From Flavobacterium cheongpyeongense (GTDB lineage: Bacteria > Bacteroidota > Bacteroidia > Flavobacteriales > Flavobacteriaceae), in contig NZ_QJHK01000018.1 in the NCBI RefSeq assembly GCF_003202435.1, positions 27,226-91,225 on the forward strand: a stretch of DNA of 64,000 bases, given 5' to 3'. A program made the position numbers and the translations under genes. Numbering within the stretch: the stretch's first letter is position 1; each line of letters opens with the position of its first letter. Below are positions 52,406 through 61,309 of this stretch, one piece after another. The notes under the pieces were generated by a model that ran no database searches, was not told the origin of the DNA, and was given only the letters and a program-made list of their open reading frames with translations.

Positions 52406-53539
52406 ATGAAATCACAGCATCAGGTCGTTTTATCTATAGGAAGCAATCAGGGAAATCGGTTAGAAAACATTGAAAATTGTATCAATTTAATCCATCAGGA
52501 AGTTGGGACAGTAATTCAGGTTTCTAAACTATATGAAACGCCGGCCTGGGGATTCGAAAGTGATGCTTTTTATAATTGTGCGCTGCTTTTGCATAGTTCT
52601 TCTTCCGCACAAAAAATATTGGGTCAGGTTTTGAAGGTTGAAAAAAAACTTGGACGTATTCGCTCTGATCAACAAGGTTATCAATCCCGGATTATTGATG
52701 TTGATCTGATTGTTTTTGATGATGAAATTATTCAATCTGAAAAGTTGCAGGTTCCGCATCCGCTAATGCAAAACAGAAAGTTTGTTTTATTGCCAATGCA
52801 GGATTTGAGATTAGACTGGAAACACCCCGTTTTTCATAAAACAGTTTCTGAATTAATAGCGATTACAACAGATGACAGTATTTGTATAATTGTTCAGGAT
52901 TTGAGAAACCCATTGCAGGAAATACCCCTTGAGCAATTTAATTACATTGCTTTTGAAGGTAATATCGGCGCAGGGAAAACGACTCTGGTACAAAAAATAG
53001 CTGAGGATTTTAATGCAAAAACAGTATTGGAACGTTTTGCGGATAATCCTTTTTTACCGAAATTTTATAAAGATCCAAACCGATATGCTTTTCCGTTAGA
53101 AATGTCTTTTCTGGCAGACCGCTATCAGCAATTATCTGATGATCTGGCACAATTTGACTTGTTTAAAGATTTTGTAATCGCCGATTATCATATTTTCAAG
53201 TCTTTGATTTTTGCTAAAATCACCCTTGCCGAGGATGAATATCGCCTGTACAGAAACTTATTTGATATTATTTATAAAGAAATGCCAAAGCCGGATTTGT
53301 ATGTGTATTTATATCAGAATACGGAGAGGCTGCTTCAAAATATTAAAAAACGCGGACGAAATTACGAACAAAATATTCAGGCTGGTTATTTAGATAAAAT
53401 CAATAACGGTTACTTAGAATATATTAAATCCCAAACCGATCTCAATGTTTTAATAATTGATGTTTCAGATCGCGATTTTGTCAGGAAACATGAAGATTAT
53501 CTTTTTATACTGAATGAAATTCAGAAGGTAATTAGATAA
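52406..53539 (+). CDS. folK: FolK-deoxynucleoside kinase fusion protein
   Basis: This 377-residue protein fuses two enzymes. Residues 1-155 are HPPK/FolK (SIGSNQGNRLENIENC, SRIIDVDLIVFDD), which transfers pyrophosphate to hydroxymethyl-dihydropterin in folate synthesis. Residues 180-377 are a deoxynucleoside-kinase-like P-loop domain (FEGNIGAGKTTLVQKI, LERFADNPF, lid KKRGRNYEQNI). The usual D/E-R-S motif of such kinases is replaced by ADYHIFKS, so the catalytic arginine is not in its standard place. This fusion is, to my knowledge, common in Bacteroidota. Confidence 0.9.
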   Translation: MKSQHQVVLSIGSNQGNRLENIENCINLIHQEVGTVIQVSKLYETPAWGFESDAFYNCALLLHSSSSAQKILGQVLKVEKKLGRIRSDQQGYQSRIIDVDLIVFDDEIIQSEKLQVPHPLMQNRKFVLLPMQDLRLDWKHPVFHKTVSELIAITTDDSICIIVQDLRNPLQEIPLEQFNYIAFEGNIGAGKTTLVQKIAEDFNAKTVLERFADNPFLPKFYKDPNRYAFPLEMSFLADRYQQLSDDLAQFDLFKDFVIADYHIFKSLIFAKITLAEDEYRLYRNLFDIIYKEMPKPDLYVYLYQNTERLLQNIKKRGRNYEQNIQAGYLDKINNGYLEYIKSQTDLNVLIIDVSDRDFVRKHEDYLFILNEIQKVIR

Positions 53540-53638
53540 TGTTCCAATTTGATAAATAGAAAAATTTTAAAGGTTTTACTTTCTAATGCTACAAAGTTTG
53601 TCTTTTGCATAGATAATTATCTCATTTTCTAATTAAAA

Positions 53639-55843
53639 TTATCTCTTCAAAGAAAAATGTCCTCTAAATACCGGTTTTGTATTATCAATTTTTAAGGCAT
53701 ACCAATAATCAGAAGCGGGAAGAGGGGTCTTATTAAAAGTTCCATCCCAGCTCAATTTAGATCCTCTTAGTTGTATTAATAATTTGCCGTATTGATCAAA
53801 AATAGTGACCTCTGCTTCAGGATAATTTTCCATTCCGGTTACTTCCCAGAAATCATTATAAGTATCATTGTTTGGTGTGAAAAAAGGAGGAAAAACCAAT
53901 ACAATAAAACTTTGAGTTGCCTCATTAATGTTGCACAGGTTGTCTTTTGCTTTTACATAGGCAGTTTGCAAACCGCCTGCGACATCATAAAACGTATTTG
54001 AAGTTTGATAATTTACCCCGTCAACAGAGTATTCAAAATAATCTGTTGGATTGGTAAGATTGATAGTAATGGTTGTGTTTTTAACAATAATATTTTTAAT
54101 GATGGGTTTTTTATACTCAAATACAGTTATGTTTTTGATACTGCTGCAGTTTTCAGGATTTGGGCTGGTTACTTCTACAGTATAATTTCCTGAAGCTGAA
54201 ACAGAAATGGTTTGCGTTGTTTCTCCTGTTGACCATTTATAAAACATTCCACTCAATTTAGCATCTAACATAACAGTTTGGTTTTCGCATAAAATAATTT
54301 CTTCGTCACTAACAACAGGAGGAGTATATACTATTATATTTACCGGAGTACGATTTGAAGTACACCCACTATCTGAAGCTTCAGTATAATAAGTTGTATT
54401 TGCTGAAATATCAGGTGTAGTAAAATTATTTCCTGTATAAACACTCGTTCCGCCTGTTGAAGTTGTAAACCAATTAATAACTCCCATGTTTGAAGCTGCT
54501 TGTAATGTTACAGTTCCTGCTCCGCACCTGTAAACAGGTGAATATACCGTTGGAGTATCCGGAGTTTTATTAACAATAGCAACGACTGCTTTTCGATTTA
54601 TTTCGCAACCAGCATCAGCATAATAAGTTGTTGTAGTGTTTATTGTTGGAGTCGTATATGTATTTCCGGTTCCCAGTAAATTACCACCAACAGCAGCATC
54701 GTACCAATTAATTGTTCCTGCATTTGAAGCAGCATTTAAAGTGATAGTTCCTAAATCACAAATTGGTTTTGGAGAAGTTATTGTAGCTTCCGGAATCGTA
54801 ATTTGTGTGCTGGCAGCAATTTCCAAAGGGGATTCTCCGGGCATTCCACCATATTCAACAATATATCCTTTTGGCTCATAGTTATCTCCTGGATTTAATG
54901 ACCCTGTATTTGATAAATCGTTCCAAGAACCCGGAATTCCAATACCCGGAGCAGTAATATGAGCATAATCTTCATCTCCTAACTGATTCGGTTCGTTGTT
55001 GTTCCAAAAGGCAAAATTAGGAGTCGTACCATTAGAAAGCCCATTCCAGAAAACAGTTCCGGTTCCATTATTTGCAAGGCTCTCAGGACCTGTTACCCAT
55101 TTCCATACGTTTTCTGTTTCGGCATCGCTTCCTCCAATCCAGCCGGCTCCTGAGGCTTGTTCACCTGATAATTTTGCTTCATCAGCAGCTGTAATGGTGG
55201 CCAGATATCCCTTGAGCCCATAATAAGTACTGCTTTCTGCTGCTGCTTTTGCGTTGCTCCAAGTAATGCCAACGTTCGGTACAAATTGATAAAAATGGCC
55301 ATTCGAGGGTAAATAATTTGCCTGACCGAGAGTGATAGAAAAAGTTTTTGTTCCGGAGGCAGTAGCAGAAGAGTTTGAAAAAACAACATCTCTAATCGCA
55401 TACTCAAAATTGGAGTATGAAACATCGATTCCTGTTGGACTTGATAATTTTAATTTTCCGGCAGTAACATCCCAACTTGTTGTAATTGAAGGATGCAATG
55501 AAGGGTTAGAAAGTTCAAGTTTATCAAAACCATTAGAATATCCTGAAGAAATCTGAATATAAACTGCCTGAGTTCCTGTTTCTGAAGGATCATGGCTAAT
55601 AGTGATTCCGGTTACAATATTGATACTGTTTTGAGGGCAATATAGTTGATTCCCATGAGCTTTAATTATAGGAGGATCAATTGCAAAAACTATTTTGGAA
55701 TGACTTTTTTTATTTGATTTTAAAGTGTCATTTTTAAAAATAATTAACTTTCTATCAACAGTTTTTTTCTCAGTTGCGTAAGTCTGAATAAAATTTAAAA
55801 TATATAATAAAATTGATATTTTTAAGAAATTGATATTTTTCAT
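53639..55843 (-). CDS. T9SS-exported surface protein with C-type lectin-like and Ig-like domains
   Basis: This 734-residue protein has a signal peptide (first about 23 residues), a beta-sandwich region (about 60-180), and a C-type lectin-like domain (about 183-335) with FYQF, GWIGGSD, EPN (284-286) and WND (307-309), motifs linked with Ca2+ and mannose-type binding. Two Ig-like repeats follow (about 350-430 and 440-510; SNAGTINWYDAAVGGN and SNMGVINWFTTSTGGT), another beta domain, and a C-terminal T9SS type B (CHU_C) sorting domain (FTPNNDTYNDFWEV, DQYGKLL). It is likely a cell-surface adhesin. Confidence 0.9.
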   Translation of the reverse strand: MKNINFLKISILLYILNFIQTYATEKKTVDRKLIIFKNDTLKSNKKSHSKIVFAIDPPIIKAHGNQLYCPQNSINIVTGITISHDPSETGTQAVYIQISSGYSNGFDKLELSNPSLHPSITTSWDVTAGKLKLSSPTGIDVSYSNFEYAIRDVVFSNSSATASGTKTFSITLGQANYLPSNGHFYQFVPNVGITWSNAKAAAESSTYYGLKGYLATITAADEAKLSGEQASGAGWIGGSDAETENVWKWVTGPESLANNGTGTVFWNGLSNGTTPNFAFWNNNEPNQLGDEDYAHITAPGIGIPGSWNDLSNTGSLNPGDNYEPKGYIVEYGGMPGESPLEIAASTQITIPEATITSPKPICDLGTITLNAASNAGTINWYDAAVGGNLLGTGNTYTTPTINTTTTYYADAGCEINRKAVVAIVNKTPDTPTVYSPVYRCGAGTVTLQAASNMGVINWFTTSTGGTSVYTGNNFTTPDISANTTYYTEASDSGCTSNRTPVNIIVYTPPVVSDEEIILCENQTVMLDAKLSGMFYKWSTGETTQTISVSASGNYTVEVTSPNPENCSSIKNITVFEYKKPIIKNIIVKNTTITINLTNPTDYFEYSVDGVNYQTSNTFYDVAGGLQTAYVKAKDNLCNINEATQSFIVLVFPPFFTPNNDTYNDFWEVTGMENYPEAEVTIFDQYGKLLIQLRGSKLSWDGTFNKTPLPASDYWYALKIDNTKPVFRGHFSLKR

Positions 55844-55923
55844 CCTATAAAAATATCGATTTTATAATAATAAAAAAAGATATTTTTATTTTAGTGTTAA
55901 ATATATGAGTATTATTTTAAGAA

Positions 55924-56475
55924 TTATGATTTTGAATGGTTTTCTGACCAGTTTAACTTGGAAAACAAATCCCAGACTACTATGCCCGCACTAACCGAAA
56001 TGTTTAAAGAATGTTTAGTCCCTAATTGCGGAATTTCAATACAACCATCACAAATTGCTACAGCTTCCTGTGCAACACCATATACTTCATTCCCGAAAAC
56101 CAATGCATATTTTTGATTTTTTTCAACTTTAAAATCCTGAAGGAAAATGGCGCTTTCTACCTGCTCGATAGCGAGAGTTAATACGTTATCTTTTTTTAGA
56201 TTATTAATGACTTCCAAAATATTTTCATGGTGTTCCCAGGCAACAGTTTCAGTTGCACCAAGAGCTGTTTTATGGATTTCTTTATTGGGCGGAGTAGCTG
56301 TTATACCGCATAAAATTATTTTTTCAATTAAAAATGCATCAGCAGTTCTAAACACAGACCCAATATTGTGCAAACTGCGAATATCGTCTAATACTAAAAT
56401 CAAAGGAGTTTTATCCGATTTTTTAAAATCATCAATCGATTTTCTGTCCAGTTCACTATTTTCAAGTTTTCTCAT
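55924..56475 (-). CDS. TrmH/SpoU-family RNA 2'-O-methyltransferase
   Basis: This 183-residue SPOUT methyltransferase has the three family motifs: LVLDDIRSLHNIGSVFRTAD, ALVFGNEVYGV and the SAM knot segment IEIPQLGTKHSLNISVSAGI. It methylates ribose in tRNA or rRNA. The short form without an N-terminal ribosome-binding extension suggests tRNA-type activity, but the target is not determined. The preceding minus-strand terminator isolates it from the DUF1573 gene. Confidence 0.9.
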   Translation of the reverse strand: MRKLENSELDRKSIDDFKKSDKTPLILVLDDIRSLHNIGSVFRTADAFLIEKIILCGITATPPNKEIHKTALGATETVAWEHHENILEVINNLKKDNVLTLAIEQVESAIFLQDFKVEKNQKYALVFGNEVYGVAQEAVAICDGCIEIPQLGTKHSLNISVSAGIVVWDLFSKLNWSENHSKS

Positions 56476-56495
56476 ACGGGTTGAATTATGGTCAT

Positions 56496-56526
56496 AAAAA
56501 AAGCTTCCAAAGATAAGGAAGCTTTT
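56496..56526 (-). terminator. Rho-independent terminator after the DUF1573 gene
   Basis: AAAAGCTTCC pairs with GGAAGCTTTT around an 8-base loop, with a T tract on the minus-strand side. Confidence 0.85.
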
Positions 56527-56551
56527 CGATTATTTTCGATTGTTTTTCAGA

Positions 56552-56974
56552 TTAGCTTTTTGCAGGATCCGGTAAAACAGTACCTTTAATAGTTAATGTT
56601 TTTGTTGGCTGCCCTTCAGCATTAGAAGTAACTGTTACTGTTTTTGTAAATGCACCAACTCTGTCAGTAGCATATTTTACCCCAATAACACCTTTTGCTC
56701 CCGGAGCGATTGGTTCTTTTGGTGTTGTTGGTACAGTACAGCCACAAGATCCCTGTGTGTTAGTAATAATTAATGGTTTTGTTCCGTTGTTTGTAAAAAC
56801 AAACTGGCGGTTACCATCTGCATTGTGAGCGATAGTTCCGTAATCAATTGTTTCGTTTTCAAAAACCATTCCGGCACCCTGAACTTTAGCAATTTTAGCT
56901 TTTTTAGTAGTTTGAGCATTAGAAGCTGTGATTCCAGCTACAGCTAACATAGCGAATAAAATTATTTTTTTCAT
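56552..56974 (-). CDS. DUF1573 exported protein
   Basis: This 140-residue protein has a signal peptide (MKKIILFAMLAVAGITASNA) and a single DUF1573 beta-sandwich: NETIDYGTIAHNADGNRQF, the conserved SCGCT motif near residues 74-78 and a C-terminal VTVTSNAEG strand. It resembles ASPM-SPD-2-Hydin-type folds. Periplasmic function is unknown; the paired cysteines may form a disulphide or bind metal. It is divergent from mutS. Confidence 0.9.
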   Translation of the reverse strand: MKKIILFAMLAVAGITASNAQTTKKAKIAKVQGAGMVFENETIDYGTIAHNADGNRQFVFTNNGTKPLIITNTQGSCGCTVPTTPKEPIAPGAKGVIGVKYATDRVGAFTKTVTVTSNAEGQPTKTLTIKGTVLPDPAKS

Positions 56975-57133
56975 CTTTTAAGAGTCTTTGTTTTAATGAT
57001 GAACAAATCTATGTAAAATTCTCAAATGTCAACTTAAAATATTCTTAAAATATTTTAATTTTTGAAGCACTTCTATATTCCTTCAAAATAGTATAAATTC
57101 GCTGTCTTAATTTTCATTTAAAAATACAGTAAT

Positions 57134-59740
57134 TTGGCAGCGAAAGAGAAAGTGGTGAAAGAAACACCTTTAATGAAACAGTACAACGAAATCAAGAGAA
57201 AATATCCTGATGCATGTCTGCTTTTCAGAGTGGGGGATTTTTACGAAACCTTTGGAGAAGACGCCATCAGAGCTTCTAAAATTCTCGGGATTACATTAAC
57301 CAAAAGAGGAGCAGGTTCTGAAACAGAAACAGCTTTGGCAGGTTTTCCGCATCATTCTATTAATACATATTTGCCAAAATTGGTTAAAGCCGGACTTCGG
57401 GTTGCGATCTGTGATCAGCTGGAAGATCCGAAAATGACTAAAACGATTGTTAAACGTGGAGTTACAGAATTGGTAACGCCAGGAGTTTCTTTAAATGATG
57501 AGGTTTTACATTCTAAAACAAATAACTTCCTTGCATCCGTTTATTTTGCTAATAAAAACATAGGAGTTTCCTTTTTGGATGTTTCTACAGGAGAGTTTTT
57601 AACCGCTCAGGGGAATGCTGAATATATAGATAAACTTTTACAGAATTTTAATCCAAGTGAAGTGCTGGTGCCTAAAACCAGTAAAACCGAATTCAAAGAT
57701 GCTTTTGGAGAAGATTTTCATAGTTTTTATCTGGAAGACTGGATTTACAAAGAAGATTATGCCCTTGAAACTTTGATTAAACATTTTCAAACGTCTTCTT
57801 TGAAAGGTTTTGGTGTCGAAGAATTAAAAGAAGGAATTATTGCTTCCGGTGCAATTTTATATTATTTATTTGAAACACAGCACAATCGTGTGCAGCACAT
57901 TACGTCTATTCAACGTATAGCTGAAGATGCTTATGTATGGATGGATCGTTTTACCATCAGAAATTTAGAATTATATCACAGTTATAATCCAAATGCAGTA
58001 ACACTTTTGGATGTAATTGACAAAACGCTTTCGCCTATGGGCGGTCGTTTGTTGAAACGCTGGCTGGCTCTGCCTTTAAAAGACAGAAATAAAATAAAAG
58101 GCAGGCATGATGTGGTTTCCTATTTAAAATCGAATCCTGAAATACTTCATACTATTCAATACCAAATCAAACAAATTTCAGACCTTGAACGTTTGATTTC
58201 TAAAATTGCTGCCGGAAAAGTTTCACCACGTGAAATTGTGTATTTAAAAGAGTCTCTGGATGCTATTATACCCATAAAAACTCTTGCTCTTGAAAGCCCG
58301 CAGGAAGCTGTAAAAGTTATCGGAGATAGTTTGCATGCATGTGATCTTTTAAGAGAGAAAATAAAAAACACATTAAATCAGGATGCGCCCGTTGCCATTG
58401 CTAAAGGAAATGCAATAGCAAAAGGTATTAGTGAAGAGTTGGACGAATTGCGTGCTATTTCAACTTCAGGAAAGGAATATCTGGAAGGAATTGAAAGAAG
58501 GGAGTCTGAAAGAACCGGGATTTCTTCATTGAAAATCTCTTTCAACAATGTTTTTGGATATTATATCGAAGTTCGAAACACACATAAAGATAAAGTGCCG
58601 GAAGAATGGATTCGTAAACAGACTTTGGTGAATGCTGAGCGTTATATTACCGAAGAATTAAAAGAATACGAAACCAAAATTTTAGGGGCAGAGGAAAGGA
58701 TTCATAAAATAGAAACAGATCTTTTTGAACAATTGGTAGCCTGGATTGCGACCTATATTAAGCCTGTTCAAATGAATGCATACCTGATAGCACAATTGGA
58801 TTGTTTATGTTCGTTTACGCAGCTGGCTATTGAAAATCAGTATGTGTCTCCTGAAATTGATGAAACTTTCGAATTGGATATAAAAAACGGAAGACACCCT
58901 GTTATTGAAAAACAATTGCCTCTTGGGACTCCTTATATTGCAAACGATGTTTTTTTAGACAGAGAAACGCAGCAGATCATCATGATTACAGGTCCGAATA
59001 TGTCGGGTAAGTCGGCTATTTTAAGACAAACGGCCTTAATCGTACTTTTGGCTCAAATGGGAAGTTTCGTTCCGGCAGACAGCGTGAGAATGGGTATTGT
59101 AGATAAAATTTTCACAAGAGTAGGCGCCTCAGATAATATTTCGATGGGAGAATCGACATTTATGGTTGAAATGAACGAAACGGCTTCGATTTTGAACAAT
59201 CTTTCAGATCGAAGTTTGGTTCTGTTGGATGAAATTGGTCGTGGAACAAGTACGTATGACGGAATCTCTATTGCCTGGGCTATTGCCGAGTTTTTACACG
59301 AGCATCCGGGAAGAGCAAAAACATTATTCGCAACACATTATCATGAGTTGAATGAAATGACGGAATCTTTGCCAAGAATCCAGAATTATAATGTGGCTGT
59401 AAAAGAGTTAAAAGATACGGTTCTTTTCATTCGGAAACTTATAAAAGGCGGAAGTGCACATAGTTTTGGTATTCATGTTGCAAAAATGGCAGGAATGCCA
59501 CAAACTGTTATTTTGAAAGCACAAAAACTTTTAAAGAAATTAGAGAAAAATCATTCCAGTGACGCACTGAATGGTGTAAAAGCACCGAATGATGAAATGC
59601 AGATGAGTTTCTTTAATCTGGATGATCCTTTATTGGAAGAAATAAAAGAAGAAATTATGAGCCTTGATATAAATGCCATAACGCCGGTCGAAGCACTGAT
59701 GAAACTCAATGAGATTAAAAGAATGCTGGTTAAGAAATAA
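57134..59740 (+). CDS. mutS: DNA mismatch repair protein MutS
   Basis: This 868-residue mismatch-recognition ATPase begins with the mismatch-binding Phe-x-Glu motif (F36, E38 in VGDFYETFGEDA), followed by connector, lever and clamp domains, and the ATPase with Walker A GPNMSGKSAI at about residue 620, STFMVEM, LDEIGRGTSTYDG and ATHYHEL. The TTG start at 57134 keeps the usual AAKEK... N-terminus. The 39-base-downstream ATG (57173) would begin at MKQYNEI, just ahead of the mismatch-binding region, so TTG is favoured but not certain. Confidence 0.96.
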   Translation: MAAKEKVVKETPLMKQYNEIKRKYPDACLLFRVGDFYETFGEDAIRASKILGITLTKRGAGSETETALAGFPHHSINTYLPKLVKAGLRVAICDQLEDPKMTKTIVKRGVTELVTPGVSLNDEVLHSKTNNFLASVYFANKNIGVSFLDVSTGEFLTAQGNAEYIDKLLQNFNPSEVLVPKTSKTEFKDAFGEDFHSFYLEDWIYKEDYALETLIKHFQTSSLKGFGVEELKEGIIASGAILYYLFETQHNRVQHITSIQRIAEDAYVWMDRFTIRNLELYHSYNPNAVTLLDVIDKTLSPMGGRLLKRWLALPLKDRNKIKGRHDVVSYLKSNPEILHTIQYQIKQISDLERLISKIAAGKVSPREIVYLKESLDAIIPIKTLALESPQEAVKVIGDSLHACDLLREKIKNTLNQDAPVAIAKGNAIAKGISEELDELRAISTSGKEYLEGIERRESERTGISSLKISFNNVFGYYIEVRNTHKDKVPEEWIRKQTLVNAERYITEELKEYETKILGAEERIHKIETDLFEQLVAWIATYIKPVQMNAYLIAQLDCLCSFTQLAIENQYVSPEIDETFELDIKNGRHPVIEKQLPLGTPYIANDVFLDRETQQIIMITGPNMSGKSAILRQTALIVLLAQMGSFVPADSVRMGIVDKIFTRVGASDNISMGESTFMVEMNETASILNNLSDRSLVLLDEIGRGTSTYDGISIAWAIAEFLHEHPGRAKTLFATHYHELNEMTESLPRIQNYNVAVKELKDTVLFIRKLIKGGSAHSFGIHVAKMAGMPQTVILKAQKLLKKLEKNHSSDALNGVKAPNDEMQMSFFNLDDPLLEEIKEEIMSLDINAITPVEALMKLNEIKRMLVKK

Positions 59741-59808
59741 ATTTTCAGATTTAAAGTTTAGGTTATCAGAAAGTTATAAAATAAGTGTGTTTTTTTTTCG
59801 AAAAAGGC

Positions 59809-59838
59809 TTGTTTAATTGAATAAATGTCCTAAATTTG
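59809..59838 (+). promoter_or_regulatory. Promoter of the tRNA-Gly gene
   Basis: TTG (59809-59811) and TAAATTTG (59831-59838) are separated by 19 bases: an ideal Bacteroidota promoter. The predicted start is near 59843, about 50 bases before the tRNA 5' end. It probably also drives the downstream tRNA-Leu. Confidence 0.8.
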
Positions 59839-59891
59839 CACTCGCAATACAGAACAAGTCAGGTGTTGCAGTTCTTATTAGAATTTGAAAC

Positions 59892-59964
59892 GCGAAAATA
59901 GCTCAGTTGGTAGAGCGCGACCTTGCCAAGGTCGAGGTCGCGGGTTCGAGCCCCGTTTTTCGCT
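59892..59964 (+). tRNA. tRNA-Gly (anticodon GCC)
   Basis: The 73-base sequence folds into a standard cloverleaf: acceptor GCGAAAA/TTTTCGC, D-arm with AGCTCAGTTGGTAGAGC, anticodon stem CGACC/GGTCG with loop TTGCCAA, and T-arm GCGGG-TTCGAGC-CCCGT. The anticodon is GCC. CCA is not encoded, so it is added after transcription. Confidence 0.95.
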
Positions 59965-60044
59965 CAAAACCATATAGTGTTCAGGTGGTTTTGTTTTGGT
60001 TGATTTTTAGGAATTGGTCAAAATAAAAACATTAACAGTTTAAT

Positions 60045-60130
60045 GCTCGGATGGTGAAATTGGTAGACACGCTGGACTTAAAATCCAGTGAACAGCAATG
60101 TTCGTGCGGGTTCAAGTCCCGCTCTGAGTA
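60045..60130 (+). tRNA. tRNA-Leu (anticodon TAA)
   Basis: The 86-base class II tRNA has acceptor arms GCTCGGA/TCTGAGT (with G-U pairs), anticodon stem CTGGA/TCCAG with loop CTTAAAA (anticodon TAA), a long variable arm typical of Leu, and T-arm GCGGG-TTCAAGT-CCCGC. No CCA is encoded. It lies 80 bases after tRNA-Gly, probably in the same transcript. Confidence 0.93.
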
Positions 60131-60132
60131 CT

Positions 60133-60163
60133 AAAGCCTCTTCGGTAAGAAGAGGCTTTTTTT
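60133..60163 (+). terminator. Rho-independent terminator after tRNA-Leu
   Basis: AAAGCCTCTT pairs with AAGAGGCTTT around a 7-base loop, followed by T residues. Confidence 0.9.
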
Positions 60164-60263
60164 GTGCTATGAACTTAGTTTTAGAATAAAATTTGGGGGT
60201 GGTTATAGGGGGGTGTGGATCTAAAGGATTCTTAAATCAACAATTTAAAATCAATAATTCAAA

Positions 60264-60638
60264 ATGGGTGCTTTTGTAATTAGCAGGCGATTTAATGATG
60301 AATATAAATTTGTGTTTACTTCACGAAAAGGGAAGGTGATATTTACCAGTTTGAGTTATGAGCTGAAGTTTGAATGTGAAGAGGATATTGAGAGGTTTAA
60401 GATGAATGTTAATGAGGCTGTTTTTTTGAAATTTAAGGGCTCTGGAGGTAAGTTTTTTTTTAAGTTGATGTTGGGAGAGGTTCATTTTGCTACAAGTCGG
60501 AAATACACGACAGAATTGCTTTTGCAGAAAGGGATAAAAGAAATTGTTTTATATGCTTCAAGGGCGGAGATTTTAGATTTCTCTTCCAGTGAATCGATTT
60601 TTGAAGATGAGCTGGTGGAGGAAGAGTTTGGGAGGTAA
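60264..60638 (+). CDS. DUF1508 (YegP-like) protein with two repeats
   Basis: This 124-residue protein contains two DUF1508-type units: DEYKFVFTSRKGKVIFTSLSY and then GGKFFFKLMLGEVHFATSRKYTTELLLQKGIKEIVL (quoted as GGKFFFKLMLGEVHFATSRK and LLQKGIKEIVL), with an acidic C-terminal tail. YegP-like domains are small alpha/beta folds of unknown role. It is followed by its own terminator. Confidence 0.8.
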   Translation: MGAFVISRRFNDEYKFVFTSRKGKVIFTSLSYELKFECEEDIERFKMNVNEAVFLKFKGSGGKFFFKLMLGEVHFATSRKYTTELLLQKGIKEIVLYASRAEILDFSSSESIFEDELVEEEFGR

Positions 60639-60673
60639 AAAAAGCGTTTTGTGAAGTTCAAAACGCTTTTTTT
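60637..60673 (+). terminator. Rho-independent terminator after the DUF1508 gene
   Basis: AAAAAAGCGTTTTG pairs with CAAAACGCTTTTTT around a 7-base loop; the stem starts at the DUF1508 stop codon. Confidence 0.85.
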
Positions 60674-60694
60674 GTAGTGATAATTGAAAATTAT

Positions 60695-60725
60695 CATAAA
60701 AAAAACCATCTCGATGGATGGTTTA
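60695..60725 (-). terminator. Rho-independent terminator after the repeat lipoprotein
   Basis: On the minus strand AAACCATC pairs with GATGGTTT around a short loop and is followed by a T tract. Confidence 0.8.
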
Positions 60726-60747
60726 AAATCTTTTAGAACGGGTCTAA

Positions 60748-60966
60748 TTATTTTTTTACTTCTTCTACTTTAGTAGCAGCTGAATCAACAGGTGCAGCAG
60801 CAGAATCAACAGGTGCAGCAGCAGAGTCAACAGTTGCAGTAGCAGCAGAATCAACAGCTACAGCTGAAGAATCAGTAGCAGCAGCATCAGCAGCAGCTTC
60901 GGTTTTTTTACAAGATACAACAGTTAAAACAGCAACAACAGCTAAACTTAAAAATACTTTTTTCAT
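60748..60966 (-). CDS. Small repeat-containing lipoprotein (Ala/Val/Asp/Ser-rich)
   Basis: This 72-residue protein has a lipoprotein signal sequence with lipobox VVSC (Cys19), then a low-complexity tail with DSAAAPV repeats encoded by 21-base tandem units (about 60785-60830), and a charged end (KVEEVKK). It is exported and probably outer-membrane-anchored; no family is recognised. A -7 element (TATCTTTG, 61004-61011) sits 38 bases before the ATG. The repeats may vary in number between strains. Confidence 0.75.
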   Translation of the reverse strand: MKKVFLSLAVVAVLTVVSCKKTEAAADAAATDSSAVAVDSAATATVDSAAAPVDSAAAPVDSAATKVEEVKK

Positions 60967-61309
60967 CTTACTTTATTATAAAAGGTTAATTATTAATTCG
61001 AGGCAAAGATATAAATTTTTTAATATGTAAAATATTTTTTTGTTTTTTTTTTAAAATATTTTCCTTTGTCTCTTGATCTTGTTGTTTATCAATTAATGTG
61101 CCAAATATGATAAAACTTACTGTATTGTTGTTTTTTTTGTAAATTTTATTTTTTGTTGAATATTCAAAAAACAATTCACTGTTTTGAATTGTTTGTTTAG
61201 GGGTTATGTTGCTTTTGATTGATTATTCTGCATTAAGGCAAAAGAGAAAAAGGGATGTTTTTGGTGTTTTTTATGAAAATTAAATGGCTAAAAAAACTAA
61301 ATTATCAAT
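60967..61309. other. A+T-rich spacer between small lipoprotein and kdtA
   Basis: No gene is supported in this 343-base stretch. It contains the lipoprotein's -7 element (61004-61011, minus strand), long T tracts (about 61013-61065) and a 10-base inverted repeat AAACAATTCA / TGAATTGTTT (61169-61194) with a 6-base loop and flanking T's. The reading frame of 62 codons on the minus strand (60986-61174) is low-complexity and rejected. Confidence 0.7.
61004..61011 (-). promoter_or_regulatory. -7 element (TATCTTTG) of the small lipoprotein gene
   Basis: TATCTTTG matches TAnnTTTG on the minus strand. The upstream region is T-rich without a clear TTG -33 element. Confidence 0.5.

Noticed and set aside
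60986..61174. Minus-strand 62-codon ORF in the kdtA-lipoprotein spacer
   Set aside because: Lys/Asn/Ile-rich low complexity, overlaps the lipoprotein promoter region.
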